A stretch of 64,000 nucleotides of DNA from Flavobacteriales bacterium (GTDB lineage: Bacteria > Bacteroidota > Bacteroidia > Flavobacteriales_D > Sanyastnellaceae). The notes below the pieces were generated by a model. It was not told the origin of the DNA and made no database searches. It saw only the letters and a list, made by a program, of their open reading frames with translations. How positions within the stretch are numbered: position 1 is the stretch's first letter; the number at the start of each line of letters is the position of its first letter. Below are positions 53,549 to 61,732 of this stretch, piece by piece. The translations under genes and the position numbers were made by a program. The stretch covers positions 24,238 through 88,237 of the forward strand of contig PKEB01000028.1 of assembly GCA_002863125.1 (NCBI GenBank). Direction: 5' to 3'.

Positions 53549-55056
53549 GGCCGCTGTTCGATGAGGTCAGACGTGATGCGGGCACTGAGCAAACACAAGG
53601 GAATACCGCCGCCCGGGTGCACACTTCCGCCACAAAAGTACAATCCTTCAAGTTGGGTGGAACGGTTGCGGTGGCGGAGAAAAGCCGAAAGCGGGCTGTT
53701 GGAACTGGCGCCATACAATGCGCCGAGGTGGGAACCAGTTCGCGATTCGATGGTCGCCGGCGTGAAGTGCCGTTCGGTTTCGATGAGCGGCTCAACGTCG
53801 ACGCCTAGGGTGCGTTCAATCTTGCGCAGAACCGCCGCCCGAATCTGCGGCAAGTGCGCCTCCACGCCGACGGGATTTGCACCAACATTGACCATAACAA
53901 ACCAATTTTCGCCACCCTGCTGCGCGTCATCGGGCTTGAGTTTGGAGCTGATGTTGATGTACACCGTCGGGTCGTCACCCGGATGGCCTTTCCTCTGAAT
54001 GGTATCGAATTCGGTTCGGTAGTCCTTGCTGAATAGGATGTTGTGCAGGTGCAAGTCCGGCTGCTCGGTACGAACGCCCCAATAGAAGATGACACCGCTT
54101 GTCGACCGTTCTTGTCTGAGGATGTTTTCTGGTGCTTTCAGATCGGGCAGGAGGGTGCGGAACGTCGGCCAGATGTCCGCGTTGGAAATGACGGTGTCCG
54201 CTGCAAACGTGTGCGTGTAGCCATCGGTATCTTCACACCGCACGCCGGTGACTCCCGCGCCATCGTGTTCGATTCGCTGGGCGCGGTGGCCGAACCGGTA
54301 GTCCACACCGAGCGCTTCGCTGAGCGAGTGCAAATGCTGGGTGATGCCAACCATGCCGCGGTCCGGAAAAAAGGTGCCCTGGCTGTGCTCCAAATGCGGT
54401 ATGACGTGCATCATGGCCGGCGCGCGGTGCGGGTCGGAGCCGTTGTAGGTAGCGTAGCGATCAAACATCTGCACTAGATGTGGCTCGCGCAAGTGACGCC
54501 GGCTCCAGCGGTGCAGCGTACCGAACCAGGGGAGGCGATGAGCAAAGCGGGCGGCGGCGCGCCATTTGCCGGTTTTGCGGCGGCTCCACTCGTGCAGGCT
54601 CTGCTCGAGGAAGATGCGCCGGGTGGCTTCGAAGGAGGCCGAACTGTGCTCGAGGTGCGCAGCCACCCGGGATGCCGGCACGTCAAATTCAGCAGCACAC
54701 GCCTCGCAGAATGCCCCGCGATCGGACCACGCCGTCAGCCGCTTACCATCCTCCCAGAAGTAATGGGTCGATCGGTCCAATCGTTGGTACGTGAAGGGTG
54801 GGGGGAGGTCGGCACCAGGCGCCGCTTTCTCCCGGGCGAGGGCGTCCAGTTCAAGGACCAATTCCGGCCAGGTGAAGAGCGACGGTCCGACGTCGAATCG
54901 GTACCCACCGTGGGTCTGCTCGCGCAGCTTACCACCGGGTTCTTCCGCCGCTTCAAGGACGGTTACCCGGTGCCCTTGCGCAGCCGTGCGAATGGCAGCA
55001 GCCATGCCCGCTACACCGGCGCCAATGATGACGGTGCGATTGGACCCTTCGGCCAT
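53545..55056 (-). CDS. crtD: CrtD-type carotenoid desaturase (1-hydroxycarotenoid 3,4-desaturase-like)
   Basis: A 503-residue FAD-dependent desaturase. N-terminal FAD motif TVIIGAGVAGMAAAIR (about 7-22) and RFDVGPSLFTWPELV (about 50-64); C-terminal GLYFCGGSVHPGGGIPLCLL. The GPSLFTWP version is closer to CrtD/CrtN than to CrtI, and the adjacent cruF gene fits a 3',4'-desaturase acting on 1'-hydroxylated ends. Substrate is inferred. ATG 55056 overlaps the idi stop; ATG 55104 would lie inside idi. Confidence 0.85.
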   Translation of the reverse strand: MAEGSNRTVIIGAGVAGMAAAIRTAAQGHRVTVLEAAEEPGGKLREQTHGGYRFDVGPSLFTWPELVLELDALAREKAAPGADLPPPFTYQRLDRSTHYFWEDGKRLTAWSDRGAFCEACAAEFDVPASRVAAHLEHSSASFEATRRIFLEQSLHEWSRRKTGKWRAAARFAHRLPWFGTLHRWSRRHLREPHLVQMFDRYATYNGSDPHRAPAMMHVIPHLEHSQGTFFPDRGMVGITQHLHSLSEALGVDYRFGHRAQRIEHDGAGVTGVRCEDTDGYTHTFAADTVISNADIWPTFRTLLPDLKAPENILRQERSTSGVIFYWGVRTEQPDLHLHNILFSKDYRTEFDTIQRKGHPGDDPTVYINISSKLKPDDAQQGGENWFVMVNVGANPVGVEAHLPQIRAAVLRKIERTLGVDVEPLIETERHFTPATIESRTGSHLGALYGASSNSPLSAFLRHRNRSTQLEGLYFCGGSVHPGGGIPLCLLSARITSDLIEQRP

Positions 55057-55619
55057 CAAGCGAGTTGGAGCTTGGCGAGTTTGTCCTTGACCTCTTGGAA
55101 GCAAATGCGGAACCAGACCGTGAAGTTGGCCGGGTACTGCTTCAACTCGTACTCCAAATCCTCCAAGCTGACGTAGCGGTAACTGGCGACCTCCTCGGGA
55201 TTGGGTTCGGGCGCCGTGTCCGAGTATCCGATGAGCACGTGGTCCAATTCGTGTTCAATCAAGGCGTTGGAAAACTCGCTGCGGTACTGGAATTGGAACA
55301 CCGGTGTCGCTTGGCAGTACATGCCCATCTCTTCTTGCAGCCGGCGCATGGCGGCCGCTTCCGGGGTCTCACCTTGCCGAGGATGGCTGCAGCAGGCGTT
55401 GGTCCACAAGCCGGGGCTGTGGTATTTGCCCCACGCGCGCTGTTGCAGCAACCACTCACCTTTGCTGTTGAAAATGAAAAACGAAAAAGCCCGGTGAAGC
55501 AGGCCTTTCTCGTGGGCTTCCATTTTCTCCATCAGGCCGATCTCTTTGTCGTTGGGATCGACGAGAACCACCATGTCCGTACCGATGGTGGGTTGCATGT
55601 TATCGTTTGGAAGCGTCAT
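55056..55619 (-). CDS. idi: Isopentenyl-diphosphate delta-isomerase (type I)
   Basis: A 187-residue Nudix-fold isomerase interconverting IPP and DMAPP. The active-site Cys lies in TNACCSHP (about 73-80), and metal/catalytic Glu residues in RRLQEEMG (about 91-98) and the EHELDHVLIG segment. Placement within the crt operon couples precursor balance to pigment synthesis. It overlaps the downstream crtD by 1 base and the upstream unknown gene by 20. Confidence 0.95.
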   Translation of the reverse strand: MTLPNDNMQPTIGTDMVVLVDPNDKEIGLMEKMEAHEKGLLHRAFSFFIFNSKGEWLLQQRAWGKYHSPGLWTNACCSHPRQGETPEAAAMRRLQEEMGMYCQATPVFQFQYRSEFSNALIEHELDHVLIGYSDTAPEPNPEEVASYRYVSLEDLEYELKQYPANFTVWFRICFQEVKDKLAKLQLA

Positions 55620-56133
55620 CGTTGAGGTGCTGTAGGAAAGTTAAGGCAAAAGCGCTCTGTTCAGTATCGTCGGCCCAATAGCCGTCGTCCAATGCGGCGG
55701 CAACGCGGCCGGCGTCTTCGTCCATGTTGCTCGCGTAATCCAAGAAAAACGGGACAGACCACTGAATGGACAGCCGAAACAGGCGCAACTCCGGATGGTC
55801 CGGTGCAGCTGCAATGGCCGCTTCCAACGGGTCGCGTTGGGCGAGGAACGTCTGGAGTTTCGCGAGCGGGTTGAACTGCGTTTCGGCCCGCATCATGCGC
55901 GCCGTGGCGAGCAAGCCTTGCGCAAAGGCGTTGGTGGAATCGCTTCCAACCCAGTGTTCTGCGGTACGATTGAAGACCGCGACGACCTCACTGTTGGCGG
56001 GTGCCAAGCACGCTGCGCGGTAGGCCGTTCGAACTTCCATCAAGGACGGAGGATGCTGAGCATTCGCCTTGGTGCAAGTCAACGCCAAGGCGAGCCCCAA
56101 CAACATGCTGGTTGCTGCCTGCACACGCATCAT
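55600..56133 (-). CDS. Uncharacterised exported protein in the carotenoid operon
   Basis: A 177-residue protein with a signal peptide (about 1-25, MLLGLALALTCTKANAQ). The mature part is helical and Ala-rich (FAQGLLATARMMRAE, DPLEAAIAAAPDHPELRLFRL), possibly TPR-like; no catalytic motif or membrane segment is visible. It lies between crtB and idi, overlapping crtB by one base and idi by 20, so it is cotranscribed and translationally coupled with pigment genes. I recognise no function. Confidence 0.7.
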   Translation of the reverse strand: MMRVQAATSMLLGLALALTCTKANAQHPPSLMEVRTAYRAACLAPANSEVVAVFNRTAEHWVGSDSTNAFAQGLLATARMMRAETQFNPLAKLQTFLAQRDPLEAAIAAAPDHPELRLFRLSIQWSVPFFLDYASNMDEDAGRVAAALDDGYWADDTEQSAFALTFLQHLNDDASKR

Positions 56134-56975
56134 TACAACAAGTTAAAACTGTGACGGAGGTAGGAACTGACAGCCAATGTGGCTTTGCGCGCATTCGGAA
56201 TGCGGATTCGTTCCTCCATGATGCGGTTGCTCGGAAGCGAACGGATTTTCTGGAACAACCGCTGGTAGTAGATGTACGCGACGTACACGCCGAGTCGGCT
56301 GGTTTGCGGCAGCTGGACGATGCCCTTGTAGGCTTCTTGAAAATCGGCACTGATCTCCTCTTCGATGCGTGCCTTCGTCTCCTCGTTGAACGTCGTCATG
56401 TCGACATTCGGGAAATACGTGCGGCCCATCTCGGCGAAATCCGCTTTCATGTCCCGTAGGAAATTGATCTTCTGGAATGCAGCGCCCAATCGCTCAGCGT
56501 ACGGCTTCAATCGCTCGTACTCGGCTTGGTCGCCGTTGACAAAGACCTTCAGGCACATCAAGCCCACCACTTCAGCAGATCCCACGATGTATTCCTCAAA
56601 TCCGCTGCGGTCGTAATCAAGCTTGTGCAGGTCCCATTCCATGCTACGCAGGAACAAATCCACGTGCTCTTTGTCGAGGTTGTACGCGTGGTACACCTCT
56701 TGGAAGGCGTGCAAAATCGGGTTGAGGCTGATTTTGTCGTTCAGTGCATTTTCGGTGTCTTGCTTGAACCGCTCGAACAACACGGCCTTCCCGGCGTGGT
56801 GAAAGGTGTCAACGATTTCGTCAGCAAAACGCACGAAGCCGTAAATGGAATAAATGGGCTGACGAAGCGTCGGTCCCAAGAAACGGATGCCCATGGAAAA
56901 CGAAGTGCTGTACGCCTTCGTGGTTAGTACGCTGCACGCACGGCACACATTATCGTATAGCTGAATTCCGGTCAT
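56133..56975 (-). CDS. crtB: Phytoene synthase
   Basis: A 280-residue squalene/phytoene synthase condensing two GGPP into 15-cis-phytoene. The two Asp-rich motifs are RFADEIVDTFH (about 49-59) and FLRDMKAD (about 172-179); TKAYSTSFSMGIRFL near the N-terminus is typical. It lies 31 bases downstream of crtI with no terminator and overlaps the next gene by one base. GGPP synthase is not in the window. Confidence 0.95.
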   Translation of the reverse strand: MTGIQLYDNVCRACSVLTTKAYSTSFSMGIRFLGPTLRQPIYSIYGFVRFADEIVDTFHHAGKAVLFERFKQDTENALNDKISLNPILHAFQEVYHAYNLDKEHVDLFLRSMEWDLHKLDYDRSGFEEYIVGSAEVVGLMCLKVFVNGDQAEYERLKPYAERLGAAFQKINFLRDMKADFAEMGRTYFPNVDMTTFNEETKARIEEEISADFQEAYKGIVQLPQTSRLGVYVAYIYYQRLFQKIRSLPSNRIMEERIRIPNARKATLAVSSYLRHSFNLL

Positions 56976-57006
56976 GGGATGGTAACAATGTACGGGTGGA
57001 ATTGGT

Positions 57007-58509
57007 TCAATCGACTGCTACCGCTTGATTTAACAGGTAGCTATGTGCCTCATGACCAACCACTTCGCCGCTGATGAGGCTTGGCGGGACCCCCGGTCCG
57101 GGCGTGGTCAATTGGCCTGTGAAAAACAGCCCGGGTAGCTTGCTTTTCATCTTGGGTTTCCAAAAAGCGGTTTGGCGCAAGGTGTTGGCGAGGCCATAGG
57201 CGTTGCCTTTGAAGGCTCGGTAATCTTCCTGGAATTCTTCATGCGCAAACGAACGCTTGTACACGATGTGCGGGCGGATGTCCATGCCCACGTGCTGTTC
57301 CAATCGGTCGCACATTTCATTGAAGTAGCGATCCCGCAGCCCGGGTTCGTCTTTCAAACCCGGTGCGAGCGGAATCAGGAAGAACATGTTTTCTGAACCC
57401 GCTGGAGCGATGCCGTCGTCCGTCTTTGAGGGAGCGCTCACGTAAAAGAGCGGATTGTCAGGCCACGTCTGCGTATCGTAGATCGTTTCCGCGTGCGGAC
57501 CGAATGGCGTGTCGAAAAACAGGTTGTGGTGCTGGAGTTGGGGCACTCGGGTGTTGACCCCCACATAGAAAAGCAGGGAGCTCGGTGACATGACGCGGGA
57601 ATCCCAGTACGCCGTGTCGTAACGCCGCCATTGTGCTGGCAAGAGGTGCTGCTCCACGTGGTGGTAGTCGGCACCGGCGATTACGGTCGGAGCGGTCCAC
57701 CGGGTGCCATCCTGCAGCTCGACACCGGTCACGCATTGGCCGTCGTCTGTGATCTGCGTGACGTCGCAATTGTAGTGAAACCGGACGCCTTTCTTCTCGG
57801 CTACCCGCACCATTGCGCGCACGATTTCGTGCATGCCGCCCATCGGGTACCACGTGCCGAGCACGGTGTCGGCGTAGTTCATGAGGCTGTACAAGGCTGG
57901 TGTTTTTTCCGGTTTGGCGCCCAAAAACAGCACCGGAAATTCGATGATCTGCAGCAGGCGTTCGTCGCTGAAGTACTTGCGGGCGTGCGCGCTGAAGCTG
58001 CGCAACAAGGTGAGCTTCGTGGATTGCTTGAGGGTTTCCCAGGTAGCAAACTCCATCACGCTGTGGGCGGGCTTTTGGACAAACCCGTTCATGCCGATCT
58101 CGTACTTGACTTGCGCCTCGTCGAGGAAGTCTTGCAAGGCCTGACCCGCGCCGGGCTCGATGGCATCGAAGGTCGCCTTGAGCTCACCGAGGTCGGCCGG
58201 GATTTCGACGGGTCCGTTATCAAACCAAACGGTATAGGATGGGTCGAGGCGCACCAGGTTGAGCTCCTTGGCAACATCGCTTCCGAACTTTTTGAAATAC
58301 GCTTCAAAGACATCGGGCATCCAGTACCAACTCGGCCCCATGTCGAACGTGAACCCTTCGGCTTCAAACACTCGCGCACGGCCACCCGCGTGGTCATGGC
58401 GCTCGAGCAAATCGACTTGGTGGCCCAGTTCCGCCAGTTGCGTAGCGGCAGCGATGCCGGCGAAGCCTGCGCCGATGACGAGCGCTTCAGAAGGGTTGGT
58501 GGTTGCCAT
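57007..58509 (-). CDS. crtI: Phytoene desaturase (lycopene-forming)
   Basis: A 500-residue FAD-dependent desaturase carrying out the steps from phytoene to lycopene. FAD motif LVIGAGFAGIAAATQL (about 10-25), GFTFDMGPSWYWMP (about 52-65), and C-terminal LPGLFFTGQLTTPGPGVPPS. It is the first gene of the operon; a TTGTTTTG stretch (58515-58522, minus) is a one-mismatch promoter-like element. ATG 58509 is preferred to 58536. It is divergent from bshB1 across 80 bases. Confidence 0.94.
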   Translation of the reverse strand: MATTNPSEALVIGAGFAGIAAATQLAELGHQVDLLERHDHAGGRARVFEAEGFTFDMGPSWYWMPDVFEAYFKKFGSDVAKELNLVRLDPSYTVWFDNGPVEIPADLGELKATFDAIEPGAGQALQDFLDEAQVKYEIGMNGFVQKPAHSVMEFATWETLKQSTKLTLLRSFSAHARKYFSDERLLQIIEFPVLFLGAKPEKTPALYSLMNYADTVLGTWYPMGGMHEIVRAMVRVAEKKGVRFHYNCDVTQITDDGQCVTGVELQDGTRWTAPTVIAGADYHHVEQHLLPAQWRRYDTAYWDSRVMSPSSLLFYVGVNTRVPQLQHHNLFFDTPFGPHAETIYDTQTWPDNPLFYVSAPSKTDDGIAPAGSENMFFLIPLAPGLKDEPGLRDRYFNEMCDRLEQHVGMDIRPHIVYKRSFAHEEFQEDYRAFKGNAYGLANTLRQTAFWKPKMKSKLPGLFFTGQLTTPGPGVPPSLISGEVVGHEAHSYLLNQAVAVD

Positions 58510-58577
58510 GGACACAAAACAACGCTTTTCAGGCACTTGTTCAACGCATGAGCGGAAACTTCACCGGTATCAAATTG

Positions 58578-58585
58578 TACTTTTG
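58578..58585 (+). promoter_or_regulatory. TAnnTTTG -7-type element for bshB1
   Basis: TACTTTTG, exact consensus, ending 4 bases upstream of ATG 58590; the transcript would be nearly leaderless. Confidence 0.5.
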
Positions 58586-58589
58586 TGGT

Positions 58590-59309
58590 ATGAGTAAGGG
58601 ACACGGTTTTGATCTTGTGGCTTTTGGCGCCCATCCGGACGATGTGGAATTGTTTGCGGGTGGGACGTTGGCCAAAAGCGTCGCGCAGGGCCTGCGCGTA
58701 GCCATCGTGGACCTGACCCGCGGCGAACTCGGCACCCGCGGCACCGCTGAAACACGCAAAGCCGAGGCTGCCGCAGCCCAAGGCATCCTCGGCGTTGAGC
58801 ACCGGGAGAACCTCGATCTCGGGGACGGGTTTTTCGAAGTAAACGAGGAGACGTTGCGCGCCGTCATTGAAGTGCTTCGTCGACTGCGCCCGCTTCGCGT
58901 CATCGCGAACGCCCTGAGCGATCGCCACCCGGACCACAGCCGTGGTGCCGAGCTGATTCACCGCGCAGCATTCCTCAGCGGCTTGCCCAAAATTGACACC
59001 GGCCAAGAAGCCTGGCGGCCTCAAGCTGTCTACCACGGCATTCAAGACCACTGGTTGAATCCGGATTTTGTGGTGGACATCGAAGGGTATGCGGAAGTGA
59101 AGGCGCAGGCGATCGCCGCTTACGCCACGCAATTTCACCGGCCGGATGCGGACGACACAGAGCCGGCGACCCCGATCAGTTCTCCCGAATTCTTAGAGCA
59201 TCTAAAGGCCCGCGACGTGGCGATGGGACGGTTTGCCGGCGTGAAGTTGGGAGAGGGATTTCAGGTGAAGCGTCCGCCGGCCATTGAAGCGCTGGGGGTG
59301 TTGGGGTAA
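58590..59309 (+). CDS. bshB1: Bacillithiol biosynthesis deacetylase BshB1
   Basis: A 239-residue zinc-dependent LmbE/PIG-L-type deacetylase that converts GlcNAc-malate to GlcN-malate in bacillithiol synthesis. GAHPDDVELFAGG (about 13-25) and DRHPDHSRG (about 111-119) carry the zinc ligands. TRGELGTRGTAETR is BshB1-typical. Length is the family standard. bshA and bshC are not in the window. Its stop abuts that of the flippase gene (TAA|TCA). Confidence 0.93.
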   Translation: MSKGHGFDLVAFGAHPDDVELFAGGTLAKSVAQGLRVAIVDLTRGELGTRGTAETRKAEAAAAQGILGVEHRENLDLGDGFFEVNEETLRAVIEVLRRLRPLRVIANALSDRHPDHSRGAELIHRAAFLSGLPKIDTGQEAWRPQAVYHGIQDHWLNPDFVVDIEGYAEVKAQAIAAYATQFHRPDADDTEPATPISSPEFLEHLKARDVAMGRFAGVKLGEGFQVKRPPAIEALGVLG

Positions 59310-60497
59310 TCAGCGTTCACAGCGCCACCACGCGAACAACAGGCCTGTGCATTGAACAGCGGCAGCAGCAGAAGCTGCCCATGCGGCACCCACCGCGCCG
59401 GATCCAGGAACCCATTTCTGAGCCAGCATTAGGAGGGTAATCAACCCCACGCCTGAGGTTGCTGCGTTCCAATGATGTTTGCCGATGCCCGAAAGGTGAT
59501 GCGCAACGATTGAAGCGACGGCTCCAAACAGTGCGGCGGGAGCCAGCGCTTGCACCACTGGCTGGATGCCATCAAAGCCAAAGGCCCACGCATACCAACT
59601 GTCGGGGATCAGCACCGCAACGGCCAAGAGCGCAGCTGTTCCCAGCAGGGCCTGTCTAAGGGTCTCTCGTGTAGTTCCAAGACGAACCGAGCGGTTTTGT
59701 TCGGCTGCCGTGCGGGTGTACACCAACGGCGCCAATGCGCGGGGCACGAGCCACATGGCTTCGAGCCCGTAATACGCAATGGAATACACGCCCGAGGCGG
59801 CGAGGCCGGCCGAACTTTGGGCAAGGATGCTGAGATTGGAACGGTTGGTGAGCATCTGGAGGAGCGCCCCCGTTTGGGCGGAACGTCCGAATTTCCACAA
59901 CCGCCGCACGACCTCTGCAGGAGCAGTCACATTCTTGACTGAAGGCAAGTACGCCACCCATAGGATGGACAGTGCCGTTGTGATGCAGAGGCTCACCGCC
60001 AATGCCCCGATGAAAGCTTCGACGGATTCCAAGCGCATGCCGAAAAAAGCCACAAGCAGCCCCGCTAGCAGCAGTCCACCTTGCAGCATCTGGAGGACGT
60101 TGTGTTGGCGTATGCGGTGATCCGCCAGCAGTAACTGGCTGTGGAAGATGATGGCGCCTTGGAGCCAGCCCAGTCCGGCCATCGCACCGAAATGCTCCGC
60201 CGGCAAAAATCCGGCGCTGATGCCGCCCCATGTGCCTAGCAGTGCAGAGATGACCAACCAGGTGTGTCCCGGGAGCAGCATGGCCCGGAGTGGGATTTCT
60301 TTTTGAAGGTAGACGACCGCCCCACCGGCGAGAAATCCGCTGACGCCCGTGACGACCAAGATGCCCAATTGGATCCAAGCGATTTCGCCTTGTCCAGAGG
60401 CGCCCAGCACGCGCGCATTCAGTAAAATAACGGCTGTCGTGAATGCCAGGAGCAAGGCGCGGGTAGCGATGGAATGGCGTTCGTGTGAGGCGCTCAT
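59310..60497 (-). CDS. Oligosaccharide flippase-like membrane protein (MOP superfamily)
   Basis: A 395-residue protein with ten to twelve hydrophobic helices and little soluble sequence. Segments such as LNARVLGASGQGEIAW near the N-terminus and ALAPAALFGAVASIVAHHLSGIGK fit Wzx/MurJ-like polysaccharide flippases. It overlaps the glycosyltransferase gene by 4 bases, which suggests a surface-glycan role. Substrate unknown. Confidence 0.75.
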   Translation of the reverse strand: MSASHERHSIATRALLLAFTTAVILLNARVLGASGQGEIAWIQLGILVVTGVSGFLAGGAVVYLQKEIPLRAMLLPGHTWLVISALLGTWGGISAGFLPAEHFGAMAGLGWLQGAIIFHSQLLLADHRIRQHNVLQMLQGGLLLAGLLVAFFGMRLESVEAFIGALAVSLCITTALSILWVAYLPSVKNVTAPAEVVRRLWKFGRSAQTGALLQMLTNRSNLSILAQSSAGLAASGVYSIAYYGLEAMWLVPRALAPLVYTRTAAEQNRSVRLGTTRETLRQALLGTAALLAVAVLIPDSWYAWAFGFDGIQPVVQALAPAALFGAVASIVAHHLSGIGKHHWNAATSGVGLITLLMLAQKWVPGSGAVGAAWAASAAAAVQCTGLLFAWWRCER

Positions 60498-61651
60498 CGG
60501 GCAGTGGTTTTGCGGGTGATGGCCTCCCGGTAAACGTCATCATAGGCATGGGCAACCGCTTCAACACTGAAGGTGCTTTCGGCGTATTCGCGCAGCGATT
60601 GAGGACTGAATTGGTTCGGATGTTGCGCCCATTGGATCAACGACTGGGCCAATGCAGATTCGTCCTCAGAGTCGATGAGCGTGCCGCGCTCGGGAGCGAG
60701 GTGTTCTCGGATGCCCCCTACATCGCTGGAGAGCACGGGGATTCCACTTGCCCAGGCCTCGGGAATGACGCAAGGGAAATTCTCGTAACGGCTAAAAAGC
60801 AGAAGCGCATCGGAATGCCGCATCCGCTCCGCCACTTCGTCCAATGTGATCTCTCCAGAGATTTCGACCACGTCGTCGATGCCGAGTTCTTTCGCTTGCA
60901 CCTGGTAGGGGGCGGGATCCCCGTCCCCAATAATCGCAACACGCAGGTTGGAACAGAATTCCAATGCGATGGCTACAGCACGCAACAGGCCACTGACGTT
61001 TTTCTGGTCGTCGCGCAGCGAGCTGATGTGAAGGGCATGAAACGTCCCGCGCTTCGGCACGTCATCAGTTGGCCGAAACAACTCCGTGTCAACCACATTT
61101 GGAACGACCGTGTATTTGCCTAGCATCCCGAATTTTCGCATGCTATTGGCTAAATCCTTCGAAACCGGGCACTGGACACGCGCCATTTTTCCTGTGAGCC
61201 TCATGGACCATTTGCCCCAAAAGGGGATGGATGAGCGTTGGTCTGCATGGTATGCCGTCCAGTGCTCTGTGAGAATGAGTGGGACGCTCCATTTGCGAGC
61301 GAGTTTCCGTGCTGCACGTCCGGCTGGATAAGCAACATGCAAATGAATCAAATCGAAATCCGAAGCCTCCTCGGCTGCGCGGAGCAAGGCGCGGGTGATG
61401 TGCCGCACGACCGGCTTGCGCGCTCGGAAGTAGAAGATGCGTTCGGTGTACGTGCCGCAGTCGCGCACGGAATTGGCCGGTACGACCTCGCCGACGGGCA
61501 CGGCTGCCGCGAACCAAATTTCACCGCCGTTCAGTGTGGAAATGGCTTGGACGTGCCGTTCCACGAAGTTGCCCAAGGTGCCGTGCACCGCGCTGGGGTA
61601 CCAGCTGGCAATGTGCAAAATGCGCGGAGTTGAGGCAGGTTCGGCAGCCAT
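60494..61651 (-). CDS. Glycosyltransferase family 4 protein
   Basis: A 385-residue GT-B fold glycosyltransferase. N-terminal acceptor domain starts ILHIASWYPSAVHGTLGNFV; the donor domain has VPNVVDTELF and the EX7E motif in YENFPCVIPEAWASGIPVLS (about 280-299). It probably builds a surface or exopolysaccharide with the overlapping flippase. ATG 61651 preferred to 61669; GACCTTTG (61658-61665, minus) is a one-mismatch promoter-like element 6 bases upstream. Confidence 0.9.
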   Translation of the reverse strand: MAAEPASTPRILHIASWYPSAVHGTLGNFVERHVQAISTLNGGEIWFAAAVPVGEVVPANSVRDCGTYTERIFYFRARKPVVRHITRALLRAAEEASDFDLIHLHVAYPAGRAARKLARKWSVPLILTEHWTAYHADQRSSIPFWGKWSMRLTGKMARVQCPVSKDLANSMRKFGMLGKYTVVPNVVDTELFRPTDDVPKRGTFHALHISSLRDDQKNVSGLLRAVAIALEFCSNLRVAIIGDGDPAPYQVQAKELGIDDVVEISGEITLDEVAERMRHSDALLLFSRYENFPCVIPEAWASGIPVLSSDVGGIREHLAPERGTLIDSEDESALAQSLIQWAQHPNQFSPQSLREYAESTFSVEAVAHAYDDVYREAITRKTTAR

Positions 61652-61732
61652 GGGAACCAAAGGTCGCAAGGATTTGGTTAAACATAAACGAACGAACGTC
61701 GTCTTTATTGAAGGAATCCGTAACTTTCTACC

